DNA of 27,448 nt from a virus, in IMG/VR virus record IMGVR_UViG_3300009702_000068, positions 1 to 27,448 of that record. One strand, 5' to 3'. Position 1 is the first letter of the stretch, and each line of letters begins with the position of its first letter. The notes under the pieces are model-generated. The model did not search any database and was not told the DNA's origin. It saw only the letters and a list, made by a program, of their open reading frames with translations. Positions 8,399-15,135 of the stretch are shown in pieces. Position numbers and translations under genes: made by a program.

Positions 8399-8453
8399 TT
8401 TTATTCTTTGAAATTGATATTTTTATTGGTTTAGTTTTTATTTTTACGTTCAT

Positions 8454-8762
8454 TTATCTTCCTCCTGATGCTATACAGCCGAGATCAGCAGTATTTGTAA
8501 TTGTTAAGCCATTTTTAGTTCTAACGTCAATCACGTATGAAGCTTGTGGATCATCTGCAGTATTTGTTCCGAGAACGATTGTTCCGACTACCGTTCCTGA
8601 TGTGCCGGCACTATCATAGATTATGAATTGACCAGATGCTTTTCGATGTGTAACGGTAATTGAGTGAAGGTAGTACGACTCTTTAGATATCGTAGTCGTA
8701 CCTGCAACGGTTCCTATTCTTGAATAGTCAAATACTGTTGGAGTGTTTATAAGTAATGCCAT
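8454..8762 (-). CDS. Small beta-rich structural protein, first gene of tail operon
   Basis: The preferred start is the ATG at 8762 (MALLINTPTVFDYSRIGTV), giving 102 residues. A longer reading to 8810 would translate the terminator hairpin and is rejected. The protein is strand-rich, with a recurring G-T-V or G-T-I pattern (about residues 17-24 and 56-64) and a C-terminal GCIASGGR. It is the first gene of the tail operon behind the leader at 8768-8868; its ATG lies five bases after the U-tract. It resembles small head or tail decoration proteins, but no family is identified. Confidence 0.6.
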   Translation of the reverse strand: MALLINTPTVFDYSRIGTVAGTTTISKESYYLHSITVTHRKASGQFIIYDSAGTSGTVVGTIVLGTNTADDPQASYVIDVRTKNGLTITNTADLGCIASGGR

Positions 8763-8767
8763 AGGGT

Positions 8768-8801
8768 AAAAAAAAGACACTGATAATAGTTTCAGTGCCT
8801 T
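8768..8801 (-). terminator. Leader terminator before the tail operon
   Basis: On the minus strand a 10-bp stem AAGGCACTGA / TCAGTGTCTT with one G-U pair and an 8-base loop is followed by eight T. It stands between the promoter at 8840-8868 and the ATG at 8762. The stem differs in sequence from the copies at 3183 and 19678 while keeping its pairing. Confidence 0.8.
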
Positions 8802-8816
8802 CTTGAACACAATATG

Positions 8817-8833
8817 GCAGTCCCATATACTGC
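8817..8833 (-). promoter_or_regulatory. Conserved 5'-end hairpin of late leader
   Basis: Minus-strand GCAG and CTGC pair around the loop TATATGGGA. Compared with the copy at 3227-3244 the outer pair has changed from C-G to G-C, a compensatory change that supports RNA structure. Confidence 0.6.
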
Positions 8834-8839
8834 AGTTAC

Positions 8840-8868
8840 ATTATATATTTTTTATACTTCTTCTTCAA
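8840..8868 (-). promoter_or_regulatory. Late promoter TTGAAG-17-TATAAT
   Basis: The minus-strand -35 box TTGAAG (8863-8868) and the perfect -10 box TATAAT (8840-8845) are 17 bp apart, identical in layout to the copy at 3252-3280. The whole -35 box lies inside the last codons of the glycosyltransferase gene that ends at 8852. Confidence 0.8.
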
Positions 8869-10009
8869 GGCGTGAAAGGAAGGGAATCCATTTCTCTTTG
8901 AACACAACGTCGGTATCATAGTTCTTGACTACATGCTCTCTTGCAGCTTTTCCCATTTTTACGCGATCTGATTTATATATTCTCATCATACAGTCATATA
9001 GTGACTTTACGTCAGGTGTCGCGACATACGATCCGATCTGATCATATCTTTTGTATCCAATTTCACAAATTTCTCCAGTTATATGGTTTTTTACCAGTTC
9101 AGGCATTGCAGTAAAGTTATTGACCACCACCGGCACTCCGCATGATTGCGCCTCAATAATAGGAACTCCGAATCCCTCATTTGTGGAGGGGCAGAGGAGC
9201 ATGTCAAACGTGTTGTATACATTCGACATCTGTTCTTTTCCATATTTAAAGTTCATGAGGTATTCATTTGGAAATATTACCTTGTTTTTTATACCAATAA
9301 ACTCAGCAAATTGTTTGATTGGGAAACCTCCGGGAAAATCGGGGAATGTATGAATGTAGAGCATTGCATTTGGTACTTTTTCAAGAAACATCTTAAAAGC
9401 CTCCATTGCCTCCTGAAATGACTTGCGAGGAGGATTGTCTTTGTTTGCCGAAACCATTCCACAAAGGAATACATCCTCTGGAAGACCTGCCTCAACTTTT
9501 CTTCTTTTCTTTTCTTGTGGAGCGTAAGCTTTAGTATCTACCGTATGGGGGATATATGTACTATGTAGACCATTGCGCTTTAGTTCTTCATGTCCAAACT
9601 TTGAGTATGTTACGATTCGATATGCCATTTTCAATCGATCAATGATCTGTTTTGGTACAGGTTCATGGTCAATAGGTACAATAGGTATCCATTTGTCAAC
9701 TTTCTTCAAATCATTTGGATGAAGTATCCATATGTCTTGAAGCGTGAATACTATATCTGCCTTGAAATCCTTAGCATGATGCACTATCGCATCAGACCCA
9801 TATACGTGATTGATTTTTGGATAATATACGACGTCATTAATATTAAGTATCCCACCTTCAAGACCGTAGAATGCTGATACTGCGAGTTGGTAGCCCTTTC
9901 CTCTAATGCGTGGTACAAGATCATTCATCTGTTGACCGTATCCTGAGATTGACCAGGGGGCATTGCTGTTTATAAATAAACGAAGAGTTTTTTCTTTCTT
10001 TTTAGACAT
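8852..10009 (-). CDS. GT4-type (GT-B fold) glycosyltransferase
   Basis: This 385-residue retaining glycosyltransferase probably transfers a sugar from a nucleotide-sugar donor to a surface or virion glycan in the cytoplasm. The C-terminal donor domain shows the family pattern: ANKDNPPRK at about 188-196 (loop after the first donor-domain strand), then NEGFGVPIIEAQSCGVPVV at about 277-295, containing the E-x7-E motif (E278, E286). The N-terminal acceptor domain starts LRLFINSNAPWSISGYGQQ. The ATG at 10009 is preferred over an upstream TTG at 10057 because it begins the recognisable domain. It lies inside a long AU-rich hairpin and has its own leader with a conserved 5' hairpin. It ends the second cargo operon after a GT8-like gene. 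Confidence 0.85.
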   Translation of the reverse strand: MSKKKEKTLRLFINSNAPWSISGYGQQMNDLVPRIRGKGYQLAVSAFYGLEGGILNINDVVYYPKINHVYGSDAIVHHAKDFKADIVFTLQDIWILHPNDLKKVDKWIPIVPIDHEPVPKQIIDRLKMAYRIVTYSKFGHEELKRNGLHSTYIPHTVDTKAYAPQEKKRRKVEAGLPEDVFLCGMVSANKDNPPRKSFQEAMEAFKMFLEKVPNAMLYIHTFPDFPGGFPIKQFAEFIGIKNKVIFPNEYLMNFKYGKEQMSNVYNTFDMLLCPSTNEGFGVPIIEAQSCGVPVVVNNFTAMPELVKNHITGEICEIGYKRYDQIGSYVATPDVKSLYDCMMRIYKSDRVKMGKAAREHVVKNYDTDVVFKEKWIPFLSRLEEEV

Positions 10010-10042
10010 ACAAATATAATTGAACTTATATATGTATGCCCT
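10007..10042 (-). promoter_or_regulatory. AU-rich hairpin containing the glycosyltransferase start codon
   Basis: On the minus strand a 13-bp helix with one mismatch pairs CATACATATATAA with TTATATTTGTATG around the loop GTTCAA. The last three bases of the 3' arm are the ATG at 10009. Folding would hide the start codon, so translation could be structure-controlled or temperature-sensitive. Confidence 0.55.
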
Positions 10043-10062
10043 TCTTAATTTCGGCAAACGTG

Positions 10063-10081
10063 GTCAGCCCTATTGTCTGAC
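10063..10081 (-). promoter_or_regulatory. Conserved 5'-end hairpin upstream of the GT4 gene
   Basis: GTCAG and CTGAC pair around the loop ACAATAGGG on the minus strand, closely matching the loop ACAATATAG at 19728-19744. A -10-like TACAAT (10084-10089) stands just upstream, with a poor -35 (TAGTGT) at 17 bp, so promoter strength here is doubtful. Confidence 0.5.
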
Positions 10082-10092
10082 TAATTGTATTG

Positions 10093-10878
10093 TTATTTCT
10101 TATCCGACACTAAATAATCCAGTCTTTTTGTCACTTCATCTGAAAATCTAGTCTTGTAATTCATTTTCTCAGCACCTTCTCCTCCAGCCCAATGAATGAC
10201 TCTTAATTGCCACTCTCTTGAAAATGCGCTCTTACTTTCCGTATCAGGTGGGATTATTATATTATCACCCTTCATCTCAGCACGAAGCCACTCTCCTTTG
10301 CTTATAAGTCCATGCCATGAATAGTAGTTTGCAATACCATCTCCATGATCAAAACACCTGACATTATAATTGCCATAGTAACAAAGGATGTTAAGCAAGT
10401 CCTGCTCTCTCATCTGCAACCTATCAAACTGGGGGGAAAAGCAGACCACAGCCCAGTGATGAACAAACTTCTCACTTCGCATGGCGACTAGTCCGCAATT
10501 GAAGTATTCAACCGGAGATATTCCCCATCCTTGAACGAGTCCGTACGTCTGTGGATCGATCCTATTCCAATTGAGGACAGTGCCAACGTCATAATCTTTC
10601 GTTTTTAGTATATAGTCAAGATCCCCTGTAATAATTTGATCAGCATCGAGCTTCAAGACTAGATCATATTCTTTTATGAGTTTTTCTCCGATCACGGGCG
10701 TTGCACGATAAAAGAAGTTAGGGTCATTTGCAAGCTCAGCTTTCAGATCTTCACCTGTTATGATCTTGAGTGGCAATTCTTTTGCTGTATGAAATTTACG
10801 AAGAGAATTTTCAAGCATCTTTGCATACTTCATGTTCTTTTCGTCTGCGATTGTGAATGCGATTACTGGTTTTTTCAT
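10093..10878 (-). CDS. GT8-like (GT-A fold) glycosyltransferase
   Basis: This 261-residue protein shows GT-A features. The N-terminal strand is PVIAFTIADEKN. A DxD-type motif, LKLDADQII (Asp78-Ala-Asp80), would bind the divalent metal and nucleotide-sugar diphosphate. YFNCGLVAMRS (about 125-135) and REQDLLNIL (about 157-165) are typical of family 8 enzymes, and VIHWAGG near residue 232 matches their C-terminal His-Trp-x-Gly metal-binding loop. It overlaps the upstream 64-residue gene by four bases and precedes the GT4 gene. It probably adds a hexose to a surface glycan or glycosylates phage proteins. Donor and acceptor cannot be told from sequence. Confidence 0.8.
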   Translation of the reverse strand: MKKPVIAFTIADEKNMKYAKMLENSLRKFHTAKELPLKIITGEDLKAELANDPNFFYRATPVIGEKLIKEYDLVLKLDADQIITGDLDYILKTKDYDVGTVLNWNRIDPQTYGLVQGWGISPVEYFNCGLVAMRSEKFVHHWAVVCFSPQFDRLQMREQDLLNILCYYGNYNVRCFDHGDGIANYYSWHGLISKGEWLRAEMKGDNIIIPPDTESKSAFSREWQLRVIHWAGGEGAEKMNYKTRFSDEVTKRLDYLVSDKK

Positions 10879-11069
10879 TTCTTCTTTTCTTCAACTTTTT
10901 CAAACTCAATGATATTTGCTATGTTTGCAAAGGGAATGAAGAAGCGAATTTGCTGCTTTGGGTAATTTGTCCATACTCCAGATGTTTCAAATGTTACATT
11001 CACTTTTTCTTCAACTGTATCTCTTTGTCCTTCAACTGGGTATTTGAACACGATTTTGTACTGTTTCAT
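10875..11069 (-). CDS. Small hypothetical protein in glycosylation operon
   Basis: This 64-residue protein starts MKQYKIVFKYPVEGQRDTVE. It has alternating hydrophobic residues suggesting a small beta sheet (about 3-9, 22-28 and 41-56) and a charged Lys/Glu tail. No signal peptide, membrane helix or cysteine is present. It is wedged by four-base overlaps between a 35-residue membrane protein and the GT8-like gene, so it is co-translated with the glycosyltransferases. I do not recognise it. Confidence 0.6.
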   Translation of the reverse strand: MKQYKIVFKYPVEGQRDTVEEKVNVTFETSGVWTNYPKQQIRFFIPFANIANIIEFEKVEEKKK

Positions 11070-11173
11070 GATATGTATTTAATAAGTGCTAATAATGAAT
11101 CAAAAATAATATATGCTAATAATGCTCCACAAGCAAAAAATCCAAGCAGTATAAGATACTCTAATATTTTCAT
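11066..11173 (-). CDS. 35-residue single-pass membrane protein
   Basis: Hand translation from the ATG at 11173 gives MKILEYLILLGFFACGALLA and a further hydrophobic stretch ending IKYIS. One transmembrane helix spans about residues 5-32 with a single Cys at 15. The gene starts in an ATGA overlap with the methyltransferase stop and ends in an overlap with the next ATG. That perfect tiling is the main reason to believe so short a gene. It may anchor the glycosylation enzymes or act on its own; nothing in the sequence decides. Confidence 0.6.
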   Translation of the reverse strand: MKILEYLILLGFFACGALLAYIIFDSLLALIKYIS

Positions 11174-11820
11174 TTTCTTTTTGCGACAAATGTACTAGCT
11201 TCTGTAGCATTCATCCATTTAAACTCATAACCATAGTCGATAAAGCATGTTGCAAACTGTTGAGGATTTACACCACTCCATGTATGAAACTCGCCTAATA
11301 TTAAATCGATTTTATCCTTCACTTTCACAAATCCATCGGACACAATCAGATCATACTCAGATCCTTCAATGTCCATCTTCAAAATGTCGATGTGTTTTAT
11401 TTTCAGATCCTTCATCATTTGATCAAGAGTCTTCGTCTCAACCTCTTCATATTCGTTCTTGTTGTTTACTTCTCCGCGAAGTGAATACATGGTGGTATTG
11501 TCGTTATGATAAAACTTTGTTTTTCCGTTTTTTGAGGATACTGCATAGGGATAAATCTCGGCATTCATATCGTTTTGTGCGTGCATAGTCTTGAGTGTTT
11601 TGATGTGGTCTTTTGAAGGCTCAACTGCAATGAGTCGTTTTGCGTAGTCTTTGAAGTAGAAGTTTGTTATGCCGATATTGCTCCCAAGATCAACTATAGT
11701 AAGATCTTTTCTTCCACGAGTATATTGATCGTATATCCTATCGAGGTATACCTCTTTTAAAATGTGAGGTAGATATGAGTTTTTGAAGTCTTGAAAATAA
11801 AATGCTTGTAGTTTTGACAC
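11170..11820 (-). CDS. FkbM-family SAM-dependent methyltransferase
   Basis: This 216-residue enzyme carries the AdoMet-binding motif IVDLGSNIGITNFYF (about 42-56), an acidic residue after strand 2 (VEPS, 66-69) and the FkbM signature ILKMDIEGSEYDLI (146-159). FkbM proteins methylate hydroxyl groups on sugars or polyketides. Followed by two glycosyltransferases, this one probably caps or modifies a glycan. The start is GTG at 11820; no ATG in frame lies near the domain start. There is no Shine-Dalgarno site, but the start is preceded by the sequence ATGAAATAA, which is nearly repeated in the leader at 21971-22010. It is the first gene of its operon, behind an extended -10 promoter at 11848-11856. 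Confidence 0.85.
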   Translation of the reverse strand: MSKLQAFYFQDFKNSYLPHILKEVYLDRIYDQYTRGRKDLTIVDLGSNIGITNFYFKDYAKRLIAVEPSKDHIKTLKTMHAQNDMNAEIYPYAVSSKNGKTKFYHNDNTTMYSLRGEVNNKNEYEEVETKTLDQMMKDLKIKHIDILKMDIEGSEYDLIVSDGFVKVKDKIDLILGEFHTWSGVNPQQFATCFIDYGYEFKWMNATEASTFVAKRK

Positions 11821-11856
11821 TTATTTCATAGGTCGTTCTGCATGAGTATTATACCA
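11821..11856 (-). promoter_or_regulatory. Cargo-operon promoter and conserved leader (copy 2)
   Basis: On the minus strand TGGTATAAT (-10 at 11848-11853, TGG at 11854-11856) is an extended -10 promoter without a good -35. The next 30 bases, ATGCAGA through ATGAAATAAGTG, closely match the leader before the zinc-ribbon operon (21971-22010). It drives the methyltransferase and glycosyltransferase operon. Confidence 0.7.
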
Positions 11857-11857
11857 C

Positions 11858-11886
11858 AAAAAATACCCGCATCGCTACGGGTATTT
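11858..11886 (-). terminator. Terminator of the head operon
   Basis: The minus-strand stem ATACCCG / CGGGTAT with an 8-base loop is followed by six T (plus-strand 11858-11863). It lies 22 bases after the stop of the gene ending at 11908. The plus-strand side is followed by TTTTG only, so it acts mainly on leftward transcription. Its U-tract sits in the spacer of the next promoter. Confidence 0.85.
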
Positions 11887-11907
11887 TGACTAAAAATAAC
11901 AATACTT

Positions 11908-12570
11908 TTAGATTTTTGCTTGGAGTCCTTGACTTGATAGGTCTTTGGATGGCTTGTACCATACAACGAAACTATCAGCTGCGGCGACTCCACCTGCTAC
12001 TTCAATGCGGATTGCATTTTGTGCAAGATCAACATGAGAAGCGGCATTGTGCTGCTTTTCCGTGTCTGCATCGATCCATGCGACTGCCTTTACATCGGTT
12101 GTTCCACCGAGTTTATCGGGGAGTCCAAATATGGGGCCTGTTGAGGATGTGCCAATCTGAAATCCAAGTGCTACCGTTCCGACTGCTGTACCACCAAGTC
12201 CATCTGGAGTGAATGTACCACCAGAGAACGTTGCAAATACTTTCGTACCTGCTGTGGTACCACCACCCGCTGCGCTACCAATGCTGATAGTCTCAGATAC
12301 AGGGGCTCCAAATTGATCTTTTCCACTGACAACCGCTGTTCCTCCCATTCCGCCTGCAACACCGGTCACAGAAAGAAGGAGGTTACGCGGGTATGTCGTT
12401 CGCGTATTGACTGCTACGATTGCAGCTTCTGATGCTGTCTCTACCGTTCCAAAGAAGGAAGGAGATACTGATGGATGAAGTATGACGTATTGTCTATACA
12501 TATCCATCTCATCAGGGGATACTTTGTATCCAGCTTGCAATGCAGGTTCATGTGTTTTAAGTCCTGACAT
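11908..12570 (-). CDS. Gly/Thr-rich head structural protein
   Basis: This 220-residue protein follows the capsid and connector-like genes. The N-terminus (MSGLKTHEPALQAGYKVSPD) is polar. The central part (about 60-150) is a Gly/Thr/Ala-rich strand repeat (TAVVSGKDQFGAPVSETIS, then G-T-A-G-T-K-V-F-A-T-F-S-G-G-T-F). The end returns to a charged alternation (about 160-205). The composition resembles phage decoration or Ig-like head proteins. A strong terminator lies just downstream, so this closes the head operon. No catalytic residues are apparent. The decoration role is inferred. Confidence 0.6.
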   Translation of the reverse strand: MSGLKTHEPALQAGYKVSPDEMDMYRQYVILHPSVSPSFFGTVETASEAAIVAVNTRTTYPRNLLLSVTGVAGGMGGTAVVSGKDQFGAPVSETISIGSAAGGGTTAGTKVFATFSGGTFTPDGLGGTAVGTVALGFQIGTSSTGPIFGLPDKLGGTTDVKAVAWIDADTEKQHNAASHVDLAQNAIRIEVAGGVAAADSFVVWYKPSKDLSSQGLQAKI

Positions 12571-12587
12571 ATGTAATTTTTGAATGT

Positions 12588-12941
12588 TTATAACAAAATA
12601 GGTCTGCGTAGCTTTGTGTTGCCATTTAGCCTATTGACCGTATCTGCGACACGGATTTTGGATAAAATCTTTTCGCCTATCATTCGCTTGTAGAGGCTAT
12701 CTCCGAGATAGTCCTTTATTTTCTTAGTGCCGCGGTTAAGGCGGTAGCAAGCATATGCTGATACCGCCTCAATGCGTTCACCTAGAGCTTCCTCAATGGC
12801 CAGTCCCGATGTTTTATGAAATGTATCTGCTTCCTTTATCGTTTCTTCAATTACTGCCTTATTTCGTGCAGGATTGAATGACGAGTCTGGATTTGCAACG
12901 ATATATTTATAATCTCTTGGATCTAGTTCATTGGTTTCCAT
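12588..12941 (-). CDS. Candidate head-tail connector / head completion protein
   Basis: This 117-residue, mostly helical protein (ETNELDPRDYKYIVANPD at the start, then long amphipathic helices at about 25-50 and 55-105) lies three bases after the major capsid gene. Small helical proteins directly downstream of the coat gene usually complete the portal ring (gp6- or gp15-like). The length fits that group. I do not see a diagnostic motif, so the assignment comes from position, size and predicted helices. Confidence 0.55.
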   Translation of the reverse strand: METNELDPRDYKYIVANPDSSFNPARNKAVIEETIKEADTFHKTSGLAIEEALGERIEAVSAYACYRLNRGTKKIKDYLGDSLYKRMIGEKILSKIRVADTVNRLNGNTKLRRPILL

Positions 12942-12944
12942 AGG

Positions 12945-14210
12945 TTATTTTGTCCTTCTAAAGAGTCTTCCGTTTGCAGCTGGTGCTTTACAGAAGAGAT
13001 TGGTGTACCATGTGAACACCTTTTGGAAGGTGATATAGTCACTTCTTCGTGGCATACCGTCTTCAATGAAGCTCATGTCTGCAACTTGCGCGACAGTCCA
13101 TGTGTCAAGATTAAGAAGCACAGCTTCTCCGTCTCGCACTTCATAATCAAGATATACTCCGACTGATCCTTGACCAGCTTCGTATTCAAGACCTGACCAA
13201 CCAGATACGAGTTCTGTCTTGTTGACTGTGCGACGCATCGCTTGCAGAAGATTACCATATTTGGTGTAAATACTCTTATTCATGAACCATGCATATCGAT
13301 CGCCCTCTTCGGCGTATTCGATTGCGTCCATATAGACTGAGTCCATATCTGCAATGGCAAGAGCTGCATTTGCTGCTGTTCCCATTGTTTGTGGAGCCCA
13401 GACATCAAGAGTTCGTGCGAGACCTGCATATGAGCTTGTGCCACTTGCAAGTGCCGCTGCGTATCCTTGAATTTCGTTGTTTGCTCCTTCCTCATCGCCA
13501 TCGACGATGTAGACTGAGTCATTTGCAACGATTGCTGGTGCGCCAGTTACAACAATTGTTCCAGTCGAGTTTCCTCGATTGTATGCAATTGATGAAATGG
13601 TTCCAACGTCAGCTGCCGCGGTTCCGATACCGATTGCCATTCCTGGAGTTCCAACCGACAAATACTTTGTTGGTTTTATATCTCCATTGATGGTTCCGTA
13701 CCAGTTTTCTGATCGTCCATCGTCAAGATTTGAATCAGGATATTGAACGGTTAAAGTTCCAGCTCCGACTGAGCCTGCAACTTGCGCGACAATTCCAATA
13801 CCGTCTGATGCATATTGTCGATTTACAGATTTAACGAAGTCATTTTTAATTGCCTTCATCTGAAATGACATAGCACTTTCAACTGCGCCTTTTCTATTCT
13901 CAGATGCTTTTTTAAGAACATCATTAATATCAAAAGTAGCAGTGAGGTATTTAGGTGAGACCGTACCACGAGTTGTTGCAGATGCACCAGTTCGAAGTTT
14001 GTTGTTTGCTCCGCCCAAGTTTGCAACACCAGTGTGTCGGTTTGATCGGATAGGTACAATGAACTCATCGTTCATATATTCCACACCGTCATTGGTTTTT
14101 ATAACTTGCATCAGTTTTGCCTGCTTTGGTACATTGTCCTGAATATAGGGCTGTACTACTTCTTTCAAAGCTGCATCAAAATCTGATAAAGAAAAAGATG
14201 TCGTTGACAT
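12945..14210 (-). CDS. Major capsid protein (HK97-type fold)
   Basis: This 421-residue protein is next to the scaffold gene and has a typical coat layout. There is an N-terminal helical arm (about 1-40), then an extended loop region with basic residues (SNRHTGVANLGGANNKLRTG at about 54-73), a spine-helix region (VLKKASENRKGAVESAMSFQ at about 98-117), a Gly/Thr-rich insertion (about 150-255), and a C-terminal domain with MNKSIYTKYGNLLQAMRR and a final aromatic-basic tail (FTWYTNLFCKAPA). No protease or internal cleavage signal is evident. It assembles the icosahedral shell with the scaffold upstream. Length and gene order strongly support the call. Confidence 0.85.
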   Translation of the reverse strand: MSTTSFSLSDFDAALKEVVQPYIQDNVPKQAKLMQVIKTNDGVEYMNDEFIVPIRSNRHTGVANLGGANNKLRTGASATTRGTVSPKYLTATFDINDVLKKASENRKGAVESAMSFQMKAIKNDFVKSVNRQYASDGIGIVAQVAGSVGAGTLTVQYPDSNLDDGRSENWYGTINGDIKPTKYLSVGTPGMAIGIGTAAADVGTISSIAYNRGNSTGTIVVTGAPAIVANDSVYIVDGDEEGANNEIQGYAAALASGTSSYAGLARTLDVWAPQTMGTAANAALAIADMDSVYMDAIEYAEEGDRYAWFMNKSIYTKYGNLLQAMRRTVNKTELVSGWSGLEYEAGQGSVGVYLDYEVRDGEAVLLNLDTWTVAQVADMSFIEDGMPRRSDYITFQKVFTWYTNLFCKAPAANGRLFRRTK

Positions 14211-14227
14211 GAAATTTTATTTAATTG

Positions 14228-14956
14228 TTAATTTTTTGAGCCTAATCGCTCTGATAGTAAATCCATAACATTGTCATCGGTCACTTTGACAGGTTTTGGC
14301 TCTTTCTTTCCTTCCGGCTTATCAATAGTTCTCAAGGATGGATTTTTCTTTCCAGCCACTTGCTGATCTTTCCATGACTTGAGCTGAGGTTCGTACATAT
14401 CCTCATATGCCTTTATAGGATCCTCAATTCCATATGCTTGCATGTATGCAAGAACAGCCTTCTTGTTAAATGGTGGCCTTCCATCCTCGCCCGTTATCTC
14501 ACTTTCGTACTTGTCAGCATCCCCAAGGATCTTATCAACAGCTTTTTGTTCTGCTGTGTATTGCTGAAAATACTTTGGTAAGTCATCCTTTTTGATATAC
14601 CCTGATTTCTCAAGGTCTTCATTGAAGATGATTCCGAGCTTTCGAGCTGCTTCACGTGCTTTACTTGTGTCCACCTGTGTTTCTGTGCCTGCGTCTTTCT
14701 TTTCAGAGAATTTTGCAAGCTGTTCACGAGCTTCTGCAAGTTCAGACTGTGTCGCTTTATGCTCCTGCGTCAGACGACCATAATCTGGCCAAACCTTATC
14801 GAGAGAGGTATTCCATTTCTGCTCATACTCACGTGTCTTCTTTCCAAGACCGACAAGTTCTTGAGCTTCATCTGATGAATACTCCTCACCGTTTATAACA
14901 ATATTCGAAGGGGCTTCTATCGGTGCCGCTTCTGTACCTTGATCTGGGTTATCCAT
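14228..14956 (-). CDS. Capsid scaffold protein
   Basis: This 242-residue, highly charged protein has an acidic N-terminus, a coiled coil at about residues 38-88 (EYEQKWNTSLDKVW through EAREQLAKFSEKK), a Gln/Lys-rich middle, and a basic Pro/Lys-rich tail (about 203-222) followed by a short helix (DNVMDLLSERLG). This composition and its place between portal and coat genes are classic for phage scaffolds, whose C-terminal helix binds coat subunits. It is the first gene of the head operon, lying 62 bases downstream of a leader terminator, the longest gap of the four such leaders. Confidence 0.85.
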   Translation of the reverse strand: MDNPDQGTEAAPIEAPSNIVINGEEYSSDEAQELVGLGKKTREYEQKWNTSLDKVWPDYGRLTQEHKATQSELAEAREQLAKFSEKKDAGTETQVDTSKAREAARKLGIIFNEDLEKSGYIKKDDLPKYFQQYTAEQKAVDKILGDADKYESEITGEDGRPPFNKKAVLAYMQAYGIEDPIKAYEDMYEPQLKSWKDQQVAGKKNPSLRTIDKPEGKKEPKPVKVTDDNVMDLLSERLGSKN

Positions 14957-15018
14957 AATCGTATTAGTTACCAGTCGTGCTTATATACACGCTGTGTAAT
15001 TGATAATGTATACCCAAC

Positions 15019-15063
15019 AAAAAAAGGCCTGGATACCCAATTTGTGTTGGATGTCCAAGCCTT
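15019..15063 (-). terminator. Leader terminator before the head operon
   Basis: On the minus strand AAGGCTTGGA pairs with TCCAGGCCTT (10 bp, one U-G pair), extended inward by CCAA/TTGG, and is followed by seven T. It lies between the promoter at 15107-15135 and the scaffold ATG at 14956. The 3' flank repeats TTGGGTAT, so alternative pairings with the CCAA arm exist. Confidence 0.8.
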
Positions 15064-15082
15064 CTATTGTTCGCTTGATCTG

Positions 15083-15099
15083 GCGGTCATTTTTACCGC
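15083..15099 (-). promoter_or_regulatory. 5'-end hairpin of the head-operon leader
   Basis: Minus-strand GCGGT and ACCGC pair around the 7-base loop AAAAATG at the predicted start of the transcript. It occupies the same position as the hairpins at 3227, 8817 and 19728 but has a different loop, so position rather than sequence is conserved here. Confidence 0.55.
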
Positions 15100-15106
15100 T
15101 ACTTAT

Positions 15107-15135
15107 ATTATCTATTTTTTATCTATTTTTGTCAA
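15107..15135 (-). promoter_or_regulatory. Late promoter TTGACA-17-GATAAT
   Basis: The minus-strand -35 box TTGACA (15130-15135) is perfect and stands 17 bp from GATAAT (15107-15112), five of six bases matching consensus. The -35 box overlaps the portal gene stop codon. It should drive scaffold and capsid genes. Confidence 0.85.

Noticed and set aside
8763-8810. Longer start for the first tail gene
   Set aside because: It would translate the terminator stem as coding sequence. The ATG at 8762 gives a protein-like N-terminus right after the U-tract.
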